A DNA stretch of 64,000 bases, from contig NZ_NBXA01000023.1 in assembly GCF_003399625.1 (NCBI RefSeq), positions 62,001 through 126,000 of the forward strand, in the 5' to 3' direction. The stretch comes from Subtercola boreus. GTDB taxonomy: Bacteria; Actinomycetota; Actinomycetes; Actinomycetales; Microbacteriaceae. The notes below the pieces were generated by a model that saw nothing but the letters and a program-made list of their open reading frames with translations, was not told where the DNA came from and made no database searches. The position numbers and the translations under genes are program-made. This document shows, piece by piece, positions 28,320-38,283 of this stretch (its first letter is position 1; the number at the start of each line of letters is the position of its first letter).

Positions 28320-28940
28320 ATGGTAGACGACAGGCCGAAGCCCAAATACGGCGAACTCGCCCCTGAGGGCTGGGAGTGGAAGCCGCCCGCGCCGCCCGCC
28401 AGTGCTGACGTGCCCGTGCCGGCCGCCGGAAGCGCGGCGCCCTCCCCGTATGGTGGCTCGTCACTGCCGCCCGCGGGCCAGCTAGGCCCCTACAGCCCGC
28501 CGAACGGGCAGGATGCGGCCCCGAAGTACGGCGCAACGGCTTCCGGTTCGCCCCGGAGGCTCAACACTGCCGATGTCGTGGCCACCGGAGTGCTGCTGTT
28601 CTTCGGCATCCTGCTGTCGGCCAGCATGGTGCCCGCCCTGTTCGACTTCAACACCGTTCTCGGGCAGGCCGCGGCCATGCAGGGCTACGGTTCGTTCACC
28701 GCATCGTCGGCCGCCCAGACCGTGGGCACTGCGGCCGGCGTGGTCACGGTCATCCTGAACCTCGCCTCGATCATCCTGTCGGTGAGGCGAGTGCAGCGGC
28801 GCCGGATCGCGTTCTTCATCCCGCTCGTCTTCGGCGCGGTAACCTTCGCTGTGTGGATCGGCGCCATCACGTTCGCGTTCTTCAGCGACCCTTCGTTCCT
28901 GAACCAGATCACCGCGGTCACGGGCACCACGGCCCCGTAG
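28320..28940 (+). CDS. Membrane protein resembling DUF6264
   Basis: 206 aa. The N-terminal about 75 residues are Pro/Ala/Gly-rich and begin with a RPKPKYGELAPEGWEW motif reminiscent of the Microbacteriaceae-specific DUF6264 family. The rest holds three transmembrane helices (VVATGVLLFFGILLSASMV; GTAAGVVTVILNLASIILSV; IAFFIPLVFGAVTFAVWIGAI). The disordered tail would be cytoplasmic. Function unknown. Confidence 0.8.
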   Translation: MVDDRPKPKYGELAPEGWEWKPPAPPASADVPVPAAGSAAPSPYGGSSLPPAGQLGPYSPPNGQDAAPKYGATASGSPRRLNTADVVATGVLLFFGILLSASMVPALFDFNTVLGQAAAMQGYGSFTASSAAQTVGTAAGVVTVILNLASIILSVRRVQRRRIAFFIPLVFGAVTFAVWIGAITFAFFSDPSFLNQITAVTGTTAP

Positions 28941-28998
28941 CCCGGCCCGGCCCCGCCGGTCGCCGCCTCCCGCCCGCGCGATTCGCCGCCTCCCGCGC

Positions 28999-29061
28999 CA
29001 TCGGCTCGGGAGTTTCGGTCGCTCTGAGGCGGCCGATGCGACCGAAACTCCCCAGTCGATG
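28999..29061. terminator. TCGA-type hairpin between convergent genes
   Basis: 24-bp arms (28999-29022 and 29038-29061) with two mismatches and a 15-bp loop. Read from the outside, the right arm is CATCGACTGGGGAGTTTCGG. It lies between the DUF6264-like gene and the ABC permease gene, which converge, so it can serve both strands. Confidence 0.7.
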
Positions 29062-29121
29062 TCGCCGGGGGGTGAGGAGGGGCGGGGAGCCGGGTGAGGC
29101 GGGGGCGGGCGGCGGGTGCCG

Positions 29122-30699
29122 CTACGCTCCGCGGAGCGTCTTCAGACGGCTGAGCAGCTGCGGGCCTGAGCGGTCGAGTTGACGGCCGCCGATGCGGATG
29201 CCCGCGATGGCGATCACTGTTCCGAGAACCAGCCCCACGACCAACCCGATCCACCCGACCAGCAGGGAGCCGGTGACGTAGCCGACCACCGTGAGCACGA
29301 TCTCGGGCAGCACCAGCAAGATCAGGATGCCCCAGGTCGCGAACGAACTGAGCGCCGTCGTGAACCCGGCCCCGGGCGCCGACTTGAATGGGTTGTCACC
29401 TGCGGCCGGCACGGGGATGATGATGCGCGCCGACGACACACTGGTAAGGCCGAAGCCCGACAGCAGCGCGCCGAAAGCCAGCCCGAGGATGAGCGGGAGC
29501 TCGTGCCACGCCCCCGCGATCGCCACGGTGATGAGGGTGAGCGCCAGCACGACGGGAACCGCGATCACGGCCAGAGCGGCGACGCGGCCGAGCCGGTCAT
29601 CCCTCCCCCGCACGCCGTCGGCGAGGTGGGCGGCGAACGCGGTGCCGTCGTAGGAGATGTCGGCGAGCGTCGCGAGCGACAGGAGGAACGCGACGAGAGG
29701 GCCCGCGAGCGTCAGGAGGGTGAACGAGTGCATGTTGTTCGAGTAGAACGCGAGCAGCACAGGGATGAGCGGAACGACGATGAGCTGGCGCGCATACCGG
29801 GGGTCGCGTCGCCAGTAGGTGAGGCAGCGCGCGGCGACGGCGCCGGCCGGAGTGGCCGGGAAGACCCCGAACAGGCCGATCTTGCCGCGGGCGACCCGCT
29901 TGGACGCCGCCGCGTGCGGTGAGACGAGCGCCGCTGCGAGACTGCGGCGCCAGAGGAAGACGAGCAACGCCAGCGTCGCCAGAGCGATGATGAACTTGAG
30001 CGCGGCCGCGCCGACATCTCCGGCAGCGAGGTCGGCAGGCACGCTCCAGGCGGCGCCGAGCGGAGTCCAACCGAGCGCCCGCGCCACCTGCGGCAGGGCG
30101 TCGGCCGAATTCCGCACGCTCTGGCTCACGCCGATGATGATCGGGCCGAGCAGGATGAGCGGGATGAAGATCAGGATGCTGCTGATCTCGCGGAACCTCC
30201 GCTGCGACTGCAGGCTCACGCTGAGGGCGGCCACCATGCGGGATCCGACCACGCAGGTGAGCACGGCGAGGGCCGCGCAGACGACCGCGGCGGCCGCAGC
30301 GACCGGGTAGCGGATCCAAGACCCCACGGTGGCGAGCGAGGCGATCGACGTGATGACGCCGGGCACCCCGAGAACCCCGGCGAGCGTCAGCCCCACGAGG
30401 AGCTTCGGCATCGGCAGCGGGAACTGCGCGAGCCGCGCGGGATCGAGCGTCTGGTCGACGCCTGCTGCGATGAGGGGCACCACGATCCACCCGAGCACGA
30501 CAGCGGAGCCGGCGAGCACGATGACCGTCGCGGCGAGTTCCTGCGGGGCGAACGACAGCGCGACGAGGCCGATCACCGCCACACCGACCACGCCCAGCCC
30601 GTAGACCGCGCCGATGATGACGGCGACCAGCTGCCAGGTGCTCCGCTTCAACGAGTTGCGGAGGACGAGGAAGCGTAGCCTCAGGAGTGTCGCAACCAT
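29122..30699 (-). CDS. ABC-2-type exporter permease
   Basis: 525 aa polytopic protein with about twelve hydrophobic helices; it begins MVATLLRLRFLVLRNSLKRSTWQLV. It pairs with the ATPase gene just upstream, whose 3' end overlaps its start by 19 bp. The large duplicated-type permease with internal loops (QSVRNSADALPQVARALGWTPLGAAW) resembles actinobacterial ABC exporters of unknown substrate. The start is ATG 30699; the frame is open upstream within the ATPase gene, but that part reads as antisense-like Arg-rich sequence. Confidence 0.88.
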   Translation of the reverse strand: MVATLLRLRFLVLRNSLKRSTWQLVAVIIGAVYGLGVVGVAVIGLVALSFAPQELAATVIVLAGSAVVLGWIVVPLIAAGVDQTLDPARLAQFPLPMPKLLVGLTLAGVLGVPGVITSIASLATVGSWIRYPVAAAAAVVCAALAVLTCVVGSRMVAALSVSLQSQRRFREISSILIFIPLILLGPIIIGVSQSVRNSADALPQVARALGWTPLGAAWSVPADLAAGDVGAAALKFIIALATLALLVFLWRRSLAAALVSPHAAASKRVARGKIGLFGVFPATPAGAVAARCLTYWRRDPRYARQLIVVPLIPVLLAFYSNNMHSFTLLTLAGPLVAFLLSLATLADISYDGTAFAAHLADGVRGRDDRLGRVAALAVIAVPVVLALTLITVAIAGAWHELPLILGLAFGALLSGFGLTSVSSARIIIPVPAAGDNPFKSAPGAGFTTALSSFATWGILILLVLPEIVLTVVGYVTGSLLVGWIGLVVGLVLGTVIAIAGIRIGGRQLDRSGPQLLSRLKTLRGA

Positions 30700-31451
30700 G
30701 AGGGCCCCTCCGTGTGGTGTCGCCCACCCACGAGCTCCACGAAGCGGTCTTCGAGCGACGCCTCGCCGCGCACCTCGTCGACGGTGCCGGCGGCGAGCAC
30801 ACGGCCCGCCGAGACGACCGCGACGTGGTCGCACATGCGCTGAACCAGGTCCATCACGTGGCTCGAGACGATGACCGTTCCCCCGCCGCGCACGTAGTCG
30901 GTCAGCATGTCGCGGATGTTCGCGGCCGAAACCGGATCCACCGACTCGAACGGCTCATCGAGCACGAGGAGTTTCGGCGCATGCACCAGGGCGCAGGCGA
31001 GGGCGATCTTCTTGGTCATGCCGGCCGAGTAGTCGACGACGAGGGTTCCGGCGGCGCTCTCGAGGTCGAGCAGCTTCAGCAGGTCGGCGACCCGCTCGGC
31101 GACCGTGTCGCGGCTCATTCCGAACAGCAGGCCGTTGTAGGTGACGAGCTGCTCACCGGTGAGCCTGTCGAACAGTTTGACGCCGTCGGAGAGATTTCCC
31201 ACGAGCTGTTTGGCTTCGAGCGGATGCTGCCACATGTCGACGCCGTGGATGATCGACTGCCCCGCATCCGGCTGCAGCAGGCCCGTGGCCATCGAGAGCG
31301 TCGTCGTCTTTCCGGCGCCGTTCGGGCCGACGAGGCCGTAGAACGATCCCGTCGGAACGGTGAGGCTCAGATTCTCGACGGCGACCTTGTCACCGAACCG
31401 TTTGCTGAGACCGCGGAGTTCCAGTGCTGCGACTGGGAGGCCTGACGTCAT
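30681..31451 (-). CDS. ABC transporter ATP-binding protein
   Basis: 256 aa. Walker A GPNGAGKTTT, Q-loop region NLSDGVKLFDRLTGEQLV, Walker B KLLVLDEPFESVD and H-loop SSHVMD are intact. The signature is YSAGMTKKIALA rather than LSGGQ, as in several ABC-2 exporter ATPases. ATG 31451 has GGGGAATC upstream. It would power the permease encoded directly downstream. Substrate unknown. Confidence 0.93.
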   Translation of the reverse strand: MTSGLPVAALELRGLSKRFGDKVAVENLSLTVPTGSFYGLVGPNGAGKTTTLSMATGLLQPDAGQSIIHGVDMWQHPLEAKQLVGNLSDGVKLFDRLTGEQLVTYNGLLFGMSRDTVAERVADLLKLLDLESAAGTLVVDYSAGMTKKIALACALVHAPKLLVLDEPFESVDPVSAANIRDMLTDYVRGGGTVIVSSHVMDLVQRMCDHVAVVSAGRVLAAGTVDEVRGEASLEDRFVELVGGRHHTEGPSWLRHS

Positions 31452-31503
31452 GGAGATTCCCCTTCTCGTTGACCCCAAGCCTACAAGTCGGCTGCCTCAC
31501 ACC

Positions 31504-32562
31504 TCAGCTGCGACGGCCGCCGAGTGCCCGCGCATCCTGAGCACCCGACGAGCTCTGGCGGAGCTCTTTCGGCAGTGAGAAGATCAGGTCTTCCTCAGCC
31601 GTCTGCACGGTCTCGATGTCGCCGTACCCCGCACCTGCCAGGTCGTCGAGCAGTTCCTGCACGAGAACTTCGGGAACGGATGCCCCGGACGTGACACCGA
31701 CCGTGTTGACGCCGTCGAGCCACTCCTGCTTGACCTCGTGCGCGTAGTCCACGCGGTACGCCGCCTTGGCACCGTATTCGAGAGCGACCTCGACGAGGCG
31801 CACCGAGTTCGACGAGTTCGCGGAACCCACGACGATCACGAGGTCGCTGCCCGCGGCGACCTTCTTGATGGCAACCTGCCGGTTTTGGGTGGCATAGCAG
31901 ATGTCGTCGCTCGGCGGATCCTGGAGGTTCGGGAACCGGGCCCGCAGGCGCCGCACGGTCTCCATGGTCTCGTCGACGCTGAGGGTCGTCTGCGAGAGCC
32001 ACACGACGCGGTCGGGGTCGCGGACGACGATGGTGTCTGCCTCGTCGGGGCTGCCGACGAGCGTGGTGTGCTCGGGCGCCTCCCCCGCGGTGCCTTCGAC
32101 CTCTTCGTGGCCCTCGTGGCCGATCAGCAGGATCTCGAAGTCGTCCCGGGCGAAACGCACGGCTTCGCGGTGGACTTTCGTGACGAGCGGGCAGGTCGCG
32201 TCGATGGCCTGGAGGCCCCGGTCGGCCGCACCCTGCACGACGGCCGGCGACACGCCGTGGGCGCTGAAGACGACGTGCGAGCCGGTGGGGACCTCATCCA
32301 CCTCTTCGACGAAGATCGCGCCCTGCTTCTCAAGGGTCGAGACGACATGCACGTTGTGCACGATCTGCTTGCGCACGTAGACCGGCGCGCCGTAGCGCTC
32401 GAGGGCCTTCTCGACGGCGACGACGGCCCGGTCGACCCCGGCGCAGTAGCCCCGGGGAGCAGCGAGCAGCACCCTCTTGGCGCCGATGACGGGGGTATCC
32501 TTTAGCCTGTTGCGTACGCCGGGAATTCTCGGCATCGGCAGACTGACGGTTGCGTTGCTCAC
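31504..32562 (-). CDS. ispH: 4-hydroxy-3-methylbut-2-enyl diphosphate reductase
   Basis: 352 aa last enzyme of the MEP isoprenoid pathway, making IPP and DMAPP. The three cysteines of the 4Fe-4S cluster lie in [21 protein letters not shown] and [11 protein letters not shown], and the active-site region [14 protein letters not shown] is present. Start GTG with TAGAAT 6 nt upstream, so probably leaderless. It is divergent from xseA with only 30 bp between start codons; the promoter of each lies within or next to the other's first codons. Confidence 0.97.
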   Translation of the reverse strand: MSNATVSLPMPRIPGVRNRLKDTPVIGAKRVLLAAPRGYCAGVDRAVVAVEKALERYGAPVYVRKQIVHNVHVVSTLEKQGAIFVEEVDEVPTGSHVVFSAHGVSPAVVQGAADRGLQAIDATCPLVTKVHREAVRFARDDFEILLIGHEGHEEVEGTAGEAPEHTTLVGSPDEADTIVVRDPDRVVWLSQTTLSVDETMETVRRLRARFPNLQDPPSDDICYATQNRQVAIKKVAAGSDLVIVVGSANSSNSVRLVEVALEYGAKAAYRVDYAHEVKQEWLDGVNTVGVTSGASVPEVLVQELLDDLAGAGYGDIETVQTAEEDLIFSLPKELRQSSSGAQDARALGGRRS

Positions 32563-32568
32563 CTGATG

Positions 32569-32574
32569 ATTCTA
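32569..32574 (-). promoter_or_regulatory. -10 TAGAAT, leaderless promoter of ispH
   Basis: On the minus strand TAGAAT stands 6 nt before the GTG start of ispH. It lies in the 30-bp divergent gap with xseA, so the two transcription units must share this space. Confidence 0.6.
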
Positions 32575-32592
32575 CGTGCAGGAGGTGTGGGC

Positions 32593-33837
32593 TTGGCCGT
32601 TGCGTTCGATCCGAGCGGTCCCCCGACCCTCGAGAGCCCGTGGCCGGTCTCGGTGTTCTCCGGCAAGATCAAGTCCTACCTCGACCGTCTCGGCACGGCG
32701 TGGGTGGAGGGCGAGATCACCCAGTGGGGCGTGAGCGGCGGCAATGTCTACGGCAAGCTGAGAGATCTCACCGAAGATGTCACGATCGGCTTCACGATCT
32801 GGTCGTCGGTGAAGGCGAAGCTGCCGGACGATCTCAAACAGGGCGACCGCGTCATCGCCCTGTTCAAACCGAACTACTGGCTGAAGGCCGGAACGCTCTC
32901 GATGCAGGTCTTCGAGATGCGGCACGTGGGCCTCGGCGACATGCTGGAGCGCCTGGAGCGCCTCCGCCACCAACTCGCCTCGGAGGGGCTCTTCGACGCG
33001 TCGCGCAAGAAGGCACTGCCGTTCCTGCCCCGCACGATCGGGCTCATCACGGGCAAAGACAGCGACGCAGAGAAGGATGTGCTGCGGAACGCGCAGCTGC
33101 GCTGGCCCTCCGTGTCGTTCCGGGTCGTTCACACGGCGGTGCAGGGCGACCGCGTGCCCCGGGAGGTCGTGGCGGCTCTCGCCACGCTCGACGCCGATCC
33201 TGAGGTCGACGTGATCATCGTGGCGCGCGGCGGCGGCGACTTTCAGAACCTCCTCGGCTTCAGCGACGAGAGCGTGCTGCGCGCTGTGGCGGCGTGCGCG
33301 ACACCCGTGGTGAGTGCGATCGGGCACGAGGCCGACCGGCCGCTGCTCGACGAGGTGGCAGACCTCCGGGCTTCCACGCCGACCGACGCCGCGAAACGGG
33401 TGGTGCCGGATGTCTCGGAGGAGCTCGACCGTGTCGACCAGGCCCGCGCCCGGCTCTCGCTCCGGGTGAGCGCGTTCGTGCGGCACGAGATCGACCGTGT
33501 CGAGCAGCTGCGATCGAGGCCGGTCCTGGCCGAATCGTCCTGGATCGTGGATTCGCGGGCAGAAGACCTCACCCGCTACGTGGCTCGCGGGGTGGAGCTG
33601 CTGAACCGGGTGCTCGAACGGGCCGGCAACACCACCGGCGAACTGGGAGCGCGACTCCGGGCGCTCTCCCCGCAGAGCACCCTCGACCGCGGGTACGCGA
33701 TCGTGCAGGGCCCAGGCGGTGGTATCGTGCGGCGGCCATCGGATGCCCTCACCGACTCCTCGCTCACAATCACCCTTGCCGAGGGAACTTTCACAGCCCG
33801 CTCCGAGGGCGAGGCCCCGGCCCCCGGTCGCGGATAG
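32593..33837 (+). CDS. xseA: Exodeoxyribonuclease VII large subunit
   Basis: 414 aa from TTG 32593, chosen because AGGAGG ends 7 nt before it; an ATG at 32566 would add nine residues but lacks such a site. The OB-fold domain is near the start ([32 protein letters not shown]), the catalytic core contains [15 protein letters not shown] and [17 protein letters not shown] with [17 protein letters not shown], and the coiled coil and C-terminal tail follow ([15 protein letters not shown]). With XseB it degrades single-stranded DNA. Confidence 0.96.
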   Translation: MAVAFDPSGPPTLESPWPVSVFSGKIKSYLDRLGTAWVEGEITQWGVSGGNVYGKLRDLTEDVTIGFTIWSSVKAKLPDDLKQGDRVIALFKPNYWLKAGTLSMQVFEMRHVGLGDMLERLERLRHQLASEGLFDASRKKALPFLPRTIGLITGKDSDAEKDVLRNAQLRWPSVSFRVVHTAVQGDRVPREVVAALATLDADPEVDVIIVARGGGDFQNLLGFSDESVLRAVAACATPVVSAIGHEADRPLLDEVADLRASTPTDAAKRVVPDVSEELDRVDQARARLSLRVSAFVRHEIDRVEQLRSRPVLAESSWIVDSRAEDLTRYVARGVELLNRVLERAGNTTGELGARLRALSPQSTLDRGYAIVQGPGGGIVRRPSDALTDSSLTITLAEGTFTARSEGEAPAPGRG

Positions 33838-33840
33838 GAT
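33835..33840 (+). promoter_or_regulatory. -10 TAGGAT before xseB
   Basis: TAGGAT overlaps the xseA stop codon and stands 7 nt before the xseB ATG. It may give a separate leaderless transcript of xseB, allowing extra small subunit. Confidence 0.4.
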
Positions 33841-33847
33841 TGGAGCC

Positions 33848-34087
33848 ATGCCGACTCCCTCCGTTGATTCACGCGACGCTGGTACGAGCGCGCTCAGCTA
33901 TGAAGAGGCGCGCGACGAACTGGTTCGGGTCGTGAACGAACTCGAGCGCGGAGCATCCACTCTCGAACAGTCGCTGGCACTCTGGGAACGGGGCGAGGCA
34001 CTTGCGGCCCGCTGCGAGGAATGGCTGATCGGGGCGAAGACCCGGCTCGATGCGGCTCGCGCCACCGCTTCGACGAGGGCCGAGTAG
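33848..34087 (+). CDS. xseB: Exodeoxyribonuclease VII small subunit
   Basis: 79 aa. The conserved helical hairpin [44 protein letters not shown] matches XseB. It binds several copies per XseA. The ATG is 10 bp after the xseA stop, in the same operon. The N-terminal 15 residues are a short unstructured extension. Confidence 0.95.
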   Translation: MPTPSVDSRDAGTSALSYEEARDELVRVVNELERGASTLEQSLALWERGEALAARCEEWLIGAKTRLDAARATASTRAE

Positions 34088-34090
34088 CCC

Positions 34091-34765
34091 GTGGCCCAGA
34101 AACCTCCGCGCGTCGTCGCCGAACTCGGTAGGCCCGAGACATTCGAGGAGACGACCGCTCGAAAGGCCGAGCAGTCGCGCAAATACCGCGCCAACAAGAC
34201 GATCAACAACCTGTGGCTCTCGCTCATCGTCTGCGTCGCTGTGGTCATCGTGATCGTGCTGCTCGTGCCGCGCGACGACACCTCCCAGCGACAGACGATC
34301 GACTACCGTTCGGTGGCGACGAGCGCGCAGGCCGCACTGCCGGTGCCGGTCGCCTCGCCGGAACTGCCGGCGGGCTGGTCGTCGAATGCCGCCGAGATCC
34401 GCCGGGGCAACGACGGCGTCGCCTACTGGTACGTCGGGCTGTTGACGCCATCCAACACCTTCGTGGCACTCGCGCAGGGCGTCGATGCGAACGACAGCTG
34501 GCTCTCCGACCAGGTGCACGACACGGCTGCTTCGTCGACGATCACGGTCGACGGCATCCAGTGGACCGTGTACGACAACCGCACGACCTCGCAGAACGTG
34601 GGGAACGCCGAGTACGCCCTCACCGCCACGGCCGGGCGGAGCACCTACGTGCTCTACGGAACGGCGGACGATGCCGACTTCGAACTCGTCGCCGCCGCAC
34701 TCTCATCCAACCTCGCAGCCCAGCCGACCGCTGGTGCCGCACCGACGACAGGAGCCGGTTCGTGA
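34091..34765 (+). CDS. DUF4245-family membrane-anchored protein
   Basis: 224 aa with one N-terminal transmembrane helix (LWLSLIVCVAVVIVIVLLVP) after a basic cytoplasmic part, then an extracytoplasmic domain (LPAGWSSNAAEIRRGNDGVAYWYVGLLTP; STYVLYGTADDADFELVAAAL) typical of DUF4245. Orthologues lie next to glpX or fum genes across actinobacteria, including Rv1100 in M. tuberculosis. Function unknown. GTG start 3 bp after xseB; its stop overlaps the carbonic anhydrase start (GTGA). Confidence 0.87.
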   Translation: MAQKPPRVVAELGRPETFEETTARKAEQSRKYRANKTINNLWLSLIVCVAVVIVIVLLVPRDDTSQRQTIDYRSVATSAQAALPVPVASPELPAGWSSNAAEIRRGNDGVAYWYVGLLTPSNTFVALAQGVDANDSWLSDQVHDTAASSTITVDGIQWTVYDNRTTSQNVGNAEYALTATAGRSTYVLYGTADDADFELVAAALSSNLAAQPTAGAAPTTGAGS

Positions 34766-35415
34766 GCACGATCGAAGATGCCACCACTCCCGCCGAGACC
34801 TGGGGGGAGATGCTCGCCGGCAACGAGCGCTTCATCACGGGCACGCCGCAGCACCCGCGGCAGGATGTCGATCGCCGCAACAGCCTCGCCGCCCAGCAGA
34901 CCCCGCGCGCGGCGCTCTTCGGCTGCAGCGACTCGAGGCTCGCCGCGGAGATCATCTTCGACCAGGGCCTCGGTGACCTCTTCGTCGTGCGGAACGCCGG
35001 GCAGGTCATCTCCGAGTCGGTCGTCGGCAGCCTCGAATACGCGGTGGGTGTGCTGGGCGTACAGCTCATCGTGGTGCTCGGGCATGACGAGTGCGGCGCA
35101 GTGAAGGCGGCGATCGACTCGCTGGCTCCGGATGCCGTTCCCCTGCCGATCCACATCGCGAACCTGATCAGCCCGATCATCCCGGCGGTCAGGCGGGTCG
35201 CCGGCGAGGCTGCGGCCTCCGGTGCGCCCGAAGGGGTCCCGGTCGACGCGCACGCCGTGGGCAAGTACCACCTCGAGGACACCATCGCCGAGCTGCTCGA
35301 GAGCTCGGAGATGATCTCCGAGGCGATCGCCGACGGGCGGCTCGCCATCGTCGGCGCGAACTACCGTCTCTCGGAGGGGCGCGCCGAGCCCGACGTGGTC
35401 ATCGGCGAGATCTGA
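34762..35415 (+). CDS. Beta-class carbonic anhydrase
   Basis: 217 aa. The zinc ligands are Cys55 in FGCSDSR (with the Asp-Arg dyad), His108 and Cys111 in GHDECGAV. It interconverts CO2 and bicarbonate in the cytoplasm. The GTG start overlaps the DUF4245 stop by four bases, and fumC follows after 94 bp, so it belongs to the xseA-xseB-DUF4245 unit. The later segment [23 protein letters not shown] is typical of actinobacterial members. Confidence 0.95.
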   Translation: MSTIEDATTPAETWGEMLAGNERFITGTPQHPRQDVDRRNSLAAQQTPRAALFGCSDSRLAAEIIFDQGLGDLFVVRNAGQVISESVVGSLEYAVGVLGVQLIVVLGHDECGAVKAAIDSLAPDAVPLPIHIANLISPIIPAVRRVAGEAAASGAPEGVPVDAHAVGKYHLEDTIAELLESSEMISEAIADGRLAIVGANYRLSEGRAEPDVVIGEI

Positions 35416-35509
35416 CCTCTCACTCGCTTCGCTGAGTGATTCGAAAGCTTCCATAACGAAAACCCGCGCGTCCCGATCGGGCCGCGCACCTACCGAAAGG
35501 AACCACGAA

Positions 35510-36928
35510 GTGGTGGAGAACGCAGCCGGCACCGAGTATCGCATCGAGCACGACACGATGGGCGAGGTGCGGGTTCCGGCCAGCGCCCTGTACGGCGCCC
35601 AGACGCAGCGCGCGGTCGAGAACTTCCCGGTCTCCGGTGACGTGCTCGAGCCGGCCCAGATCGCGGCCCTCGCCCTCATCAAGAAGGCCGCCGCCCTGGC
35701 CAACGCCGAGCTCGGGGTGCTGGAGCGCGGCATCGCCGACGCCATCGCCTCGGCCGCCGACGAGGTCGCCGCAGGCGAGCACGGCGACCAGTTCCCGATC
35801 GACATCTACCAGACCGGCAGTGGCACCTCCACGAACATGAACATGAACGAGGTGCTGGCGAGCCTCGCCTCGGAACGCCTCGGATCGAAGGTGCACCCGA
35901 ACGACCACGTCAACGCCTCGCAGTCGTCGAACGACGTCTTCCCGACCTCTGTTCACGTCGCTGTCACCGCTGCCCTCATCAACGATCTCGTTCCCTCCCT
36001 CGCCCACCTCGCCGAAGCCCTCGAGGAGAAGTCGGTGCTGTGGGCGACCGCCGTCAAGTCGGGCCGCACCCACCTGATGGACGCGACGCCGGTCACCCTC
36101 GGCCAGGAGTTCGGCGGCTACGCCTCTCAGGTACGCCTCGGAATCGAGCGCGTCGAGGGCACCCTGAAGCACGTCGCCGAGGTTCCGCTCGGCGGCACAG
36201 CGGTCGGCACGGGCATCAACACTCCGGCCGGATTCCCCCAGCTGGTCATCCGGCTGCTCGCGTCGGAGACCGGCCTGCCGATCACCGAGGCCCGCGACCA
36301 CTTCGAGGCGCAGGGCGCCCGCGACTCGCTGGTCGAGGCATCCGGTGCCCTGCGGGTGCTGGCCGTCAGCCTCACCAAGATCTGCAACGACCTGCGCTGG
36401 ATGGGCTCCGGCCCCAACACCGGCCTCGGTGAGCTGCACATCCCCGATCTCCAGCCCGGATCCTCGATCATGCCCGGAAAAGTCAACCCGGTCATCCCGG
36501 AGGCCGTGCTGCAGGTGTGCTCGCGGGTCATCGGCAACGACGCGTCGATCGCCTGGTCGGGTGCGTCGGGCTCGTTCGAGCTGAACGTCGCGATCCCGGT
36601 GATGGGCACGGCCCTGCTGGAGTCGATCCGCCTGCTGTCGACGTCGTCGGTGCTTCTGGCCGACAAGACCGTCGCGGGGCTCGAGGCGAACCTCGAGCGC
36701 GCCCGGGCTCTGGCCGAATCGTCGCCGTCGATCGTCACGCCGCTGAACCGCATCATCGGGTACGAAGCGGCAGCGAAGATCGCCAAGCACTCCGTGGCGA
36801 AGGGCCTCACCGTGCGCGAGGCCGTCATCGATCTCGGCTTCGTCGAGCGCGGCGAGGTCACGCTGGAGCAGCTCGACACAGCGCTCGACGTGCTGTCGAT
36901 GACGCGTCCGCCCCAGGTCACGGCCTGA
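35510..36928 (+). CDS. fumC: Class II fumarate hydratase
   Basis: 472 aa, iron-independent fumarase of the TCA cycle. The superfamily signature is [15 protein letters not shown] (catalytic loop serines at about 318-319), with [19 protein letters not shown] and [15 protein letters not shown] 35510 has AAAGGA 8 nt upstream; a second GTG follows at once. It lies after the carbonic anhydrase and is followed after 22 bp by a flavin oxidase. Confidence 0.97.
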   Translation: MVENAAGTEYRIEHDTMGEVRVPASALYGAQTQRAVENFPVSGDVLEPAQIAALALIKKAAALANAELGVLERGIADAIASAADEVAAGEHGDQFPIDIYQTGSGTSTNMNMNEVLASLASERLGSKVHPNDHVNASQSSNDVFPTSVHVAVTAALINDLVPSLAHLAEALEEKSVLWATAVKSGRTHLMDATPVTLGQEFGGYASQVRLGIERVEGTLKHVAEVPLGGTAVGTGINTPAGFPQLVIRLLASETGLPITEARDHFEAQGARDSLVEASGALRVLAVSLTKICNDLRWMGSGPNTGLGELHIPDLQPGSSIMPGKVNPVIPEAVLQVCSRVIGNDASIAWSGASGSFELNVAIPVMGTALLESIRLLSTSSVLLADKTVAGLEANLERARALAESSPSIVTPLNRIIGYEAAAKIAKHSVAKGLTVREAVIDLGFVERGEVTLEQLDTALDVLSMTRPPQVTA

Positions 36929-36950
36929 ACCGGGAACGGGCCAACTGCCG

Positions 36951-38273
36951 GTGAGCGAGAAGAACTGGGCGGGCAACGTCTCCTACGGAGAGAGGAAGCT
37001 CCGCCGGCCCCGCACGCTCGGTGAGCTGCAGGAGCACGTCGCAGACGCTGCTGTGGTGCGCCCGCTCGGCTCGCGGCACTCCTTCAACACGATCGCGGCC
37101 ACGCCGGGCATCCTGGTCTCGTTCGACCGGTTCACCCCCGTGATGGAGATCGACATGAAGTCGATGACCGTGCGAGTGACGGCGGGAGTCACCTACGGCG
37201 TTCTCGGGCAGTACCTGCAGCGACACGGTTTTGCGCTCGCCAACCTGGCGTCGCTGCCGCACATCTCCGTGAGCGGGGCGACGGCGACGGCGACGCACGG
37301 CTCCGGCGACCGGAACGGCAACCTCGCGACATCCATCGCCTCGCTGCAGCTGGTGCAGGCGAACGGCTCACTGGTCGATGTCAGCCGGGGCGACGACGAT
37401 TTCGGCGGATATGCGGTCGGCCTCGGTGCCCTCGGCGTGATCAGCGAGCTGACCCTCGACATCGAACCGACCTTCGACGTGGCCGTCTCCGTGTTCGAGA
37501 ACCTGGCCTGGAACGATCTCGCTCTTCACCTCGACGAGATCACGTCGGCCGCGTACAGCGTGAGCCTCTTCACGAACTGGGCCAACGACACGGTCGACCA
37601 GGTGTGGCTGAAGCAGCGCCGGGGGCGACACGCGTTGCACCGCGGCGCCCAGGGTGGTGCCGGCGAGGGCGCCGAGGGTGACGACAACGACGACAGCGGT
37701 GCGGCCGGCCTCGGCGAGCGGTTCTTCGGAACCCGCTCGGCCACCGAGCGTCGCCATCCGCTGCCGGATGTCGCGGCGGAGGCCTGCACGGAGCAGCTCG
37801 GTCTTCCGGGTGCGTGGATCGACCGCCTGCCGCACTTCCGGCTCGACTTCACCCCCTCGAAGGGCGACGAGCTGCAGTCGGAGTACCTCATTCCCCGCGA
37901 GCACGCGATCGCAGCGTTCGAAGCGCTTCGGGGGCTCGCCCACCGGATCACCCCGCTGCTCTTCATCAGCGAGATCCGCACCGTGGCCGCCGACAACTTC
38001 TGGCTCAGCACGGCCTCGGGCCGCGACTCGGTCGCGCTGCACTTCACGTGGAAACCGCTCGGAGCGGAGGTCGAAGCCCTGCTGCCCGACCTCGAAGCTG
38101 CCCTCGCCCCGTTCGGCGCGCGCCCGCACTGGGGCAAGGTCTTTACGGCAGGAGTCGCCGAGATCGCACCGCTGTACGACCGTCTGCCCGACTTCACCAG
38201 GCTCGCCCAACAGGTCGACCCGGGACAGAAGTTCCACAACGACTTTCTGCGCGCGAAGGTCTTCGGCGCCTGA
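36951..38273 (+). CDS. Alditol/xylitol oxidase-like FAD oxidase
   Basis: 440 aa of the VAO/PCMH flavoprotein family. The start SEKNWAGNVSYGERKLRRP and the FAD motif PLGSRHSFN (His43 as the likely covalent FAD attachment) match actinobacterial alditol oxidases, which oxidise sugar alcohols at C1 and make H2O2. The end EIRTVAADNFWLSTASGRD, HFTWKP and HWGKVFTAG fits the same family. A Gly/Asp-rich insertion of about 25 residues (about 228-255) is unusual. It may be co-transcribed with fumC. Confidence 0.88.
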   Translation: MSEKNWAGNVSYGERKLRRPRTLGELQEHVADAAVVRPLGSRHSFNTIAATPGILVSFDRFTPVMEIDMKSMTVRVTAGVTYGVLGQYLQRHGFALANLASLPHISVSGATATATHGSGDRNGNLATSIASLQLVQANGSLVDVSRGDDDFGGYAVGLGALGVISELTLDIEPTFDVAVSVFENLAWNDLALHLDEITSAAYSVSLFTNWANDTVDQVWLKQRRGRHALHRGAQGGAGEGAEGDDNDDSGAAGLGERFFGTRSATERRHPLPDVAAEACTEQLGLPGAWIDRLPHFRLDFTPSKGDELQSEYLIPREHAIAAFEALRGLAHRITPLLFISEIRTVAADNFWLSTASGRDSVALHFTWKPLGAEVEALLPDLEAALAPFGARPHWGKVFTAGVAEIAPLYDRLPDFTRLAQQVDPGQKFHNDFLRAKVFGA

Positions 38274-38283
38274 ACCGGGCGAG

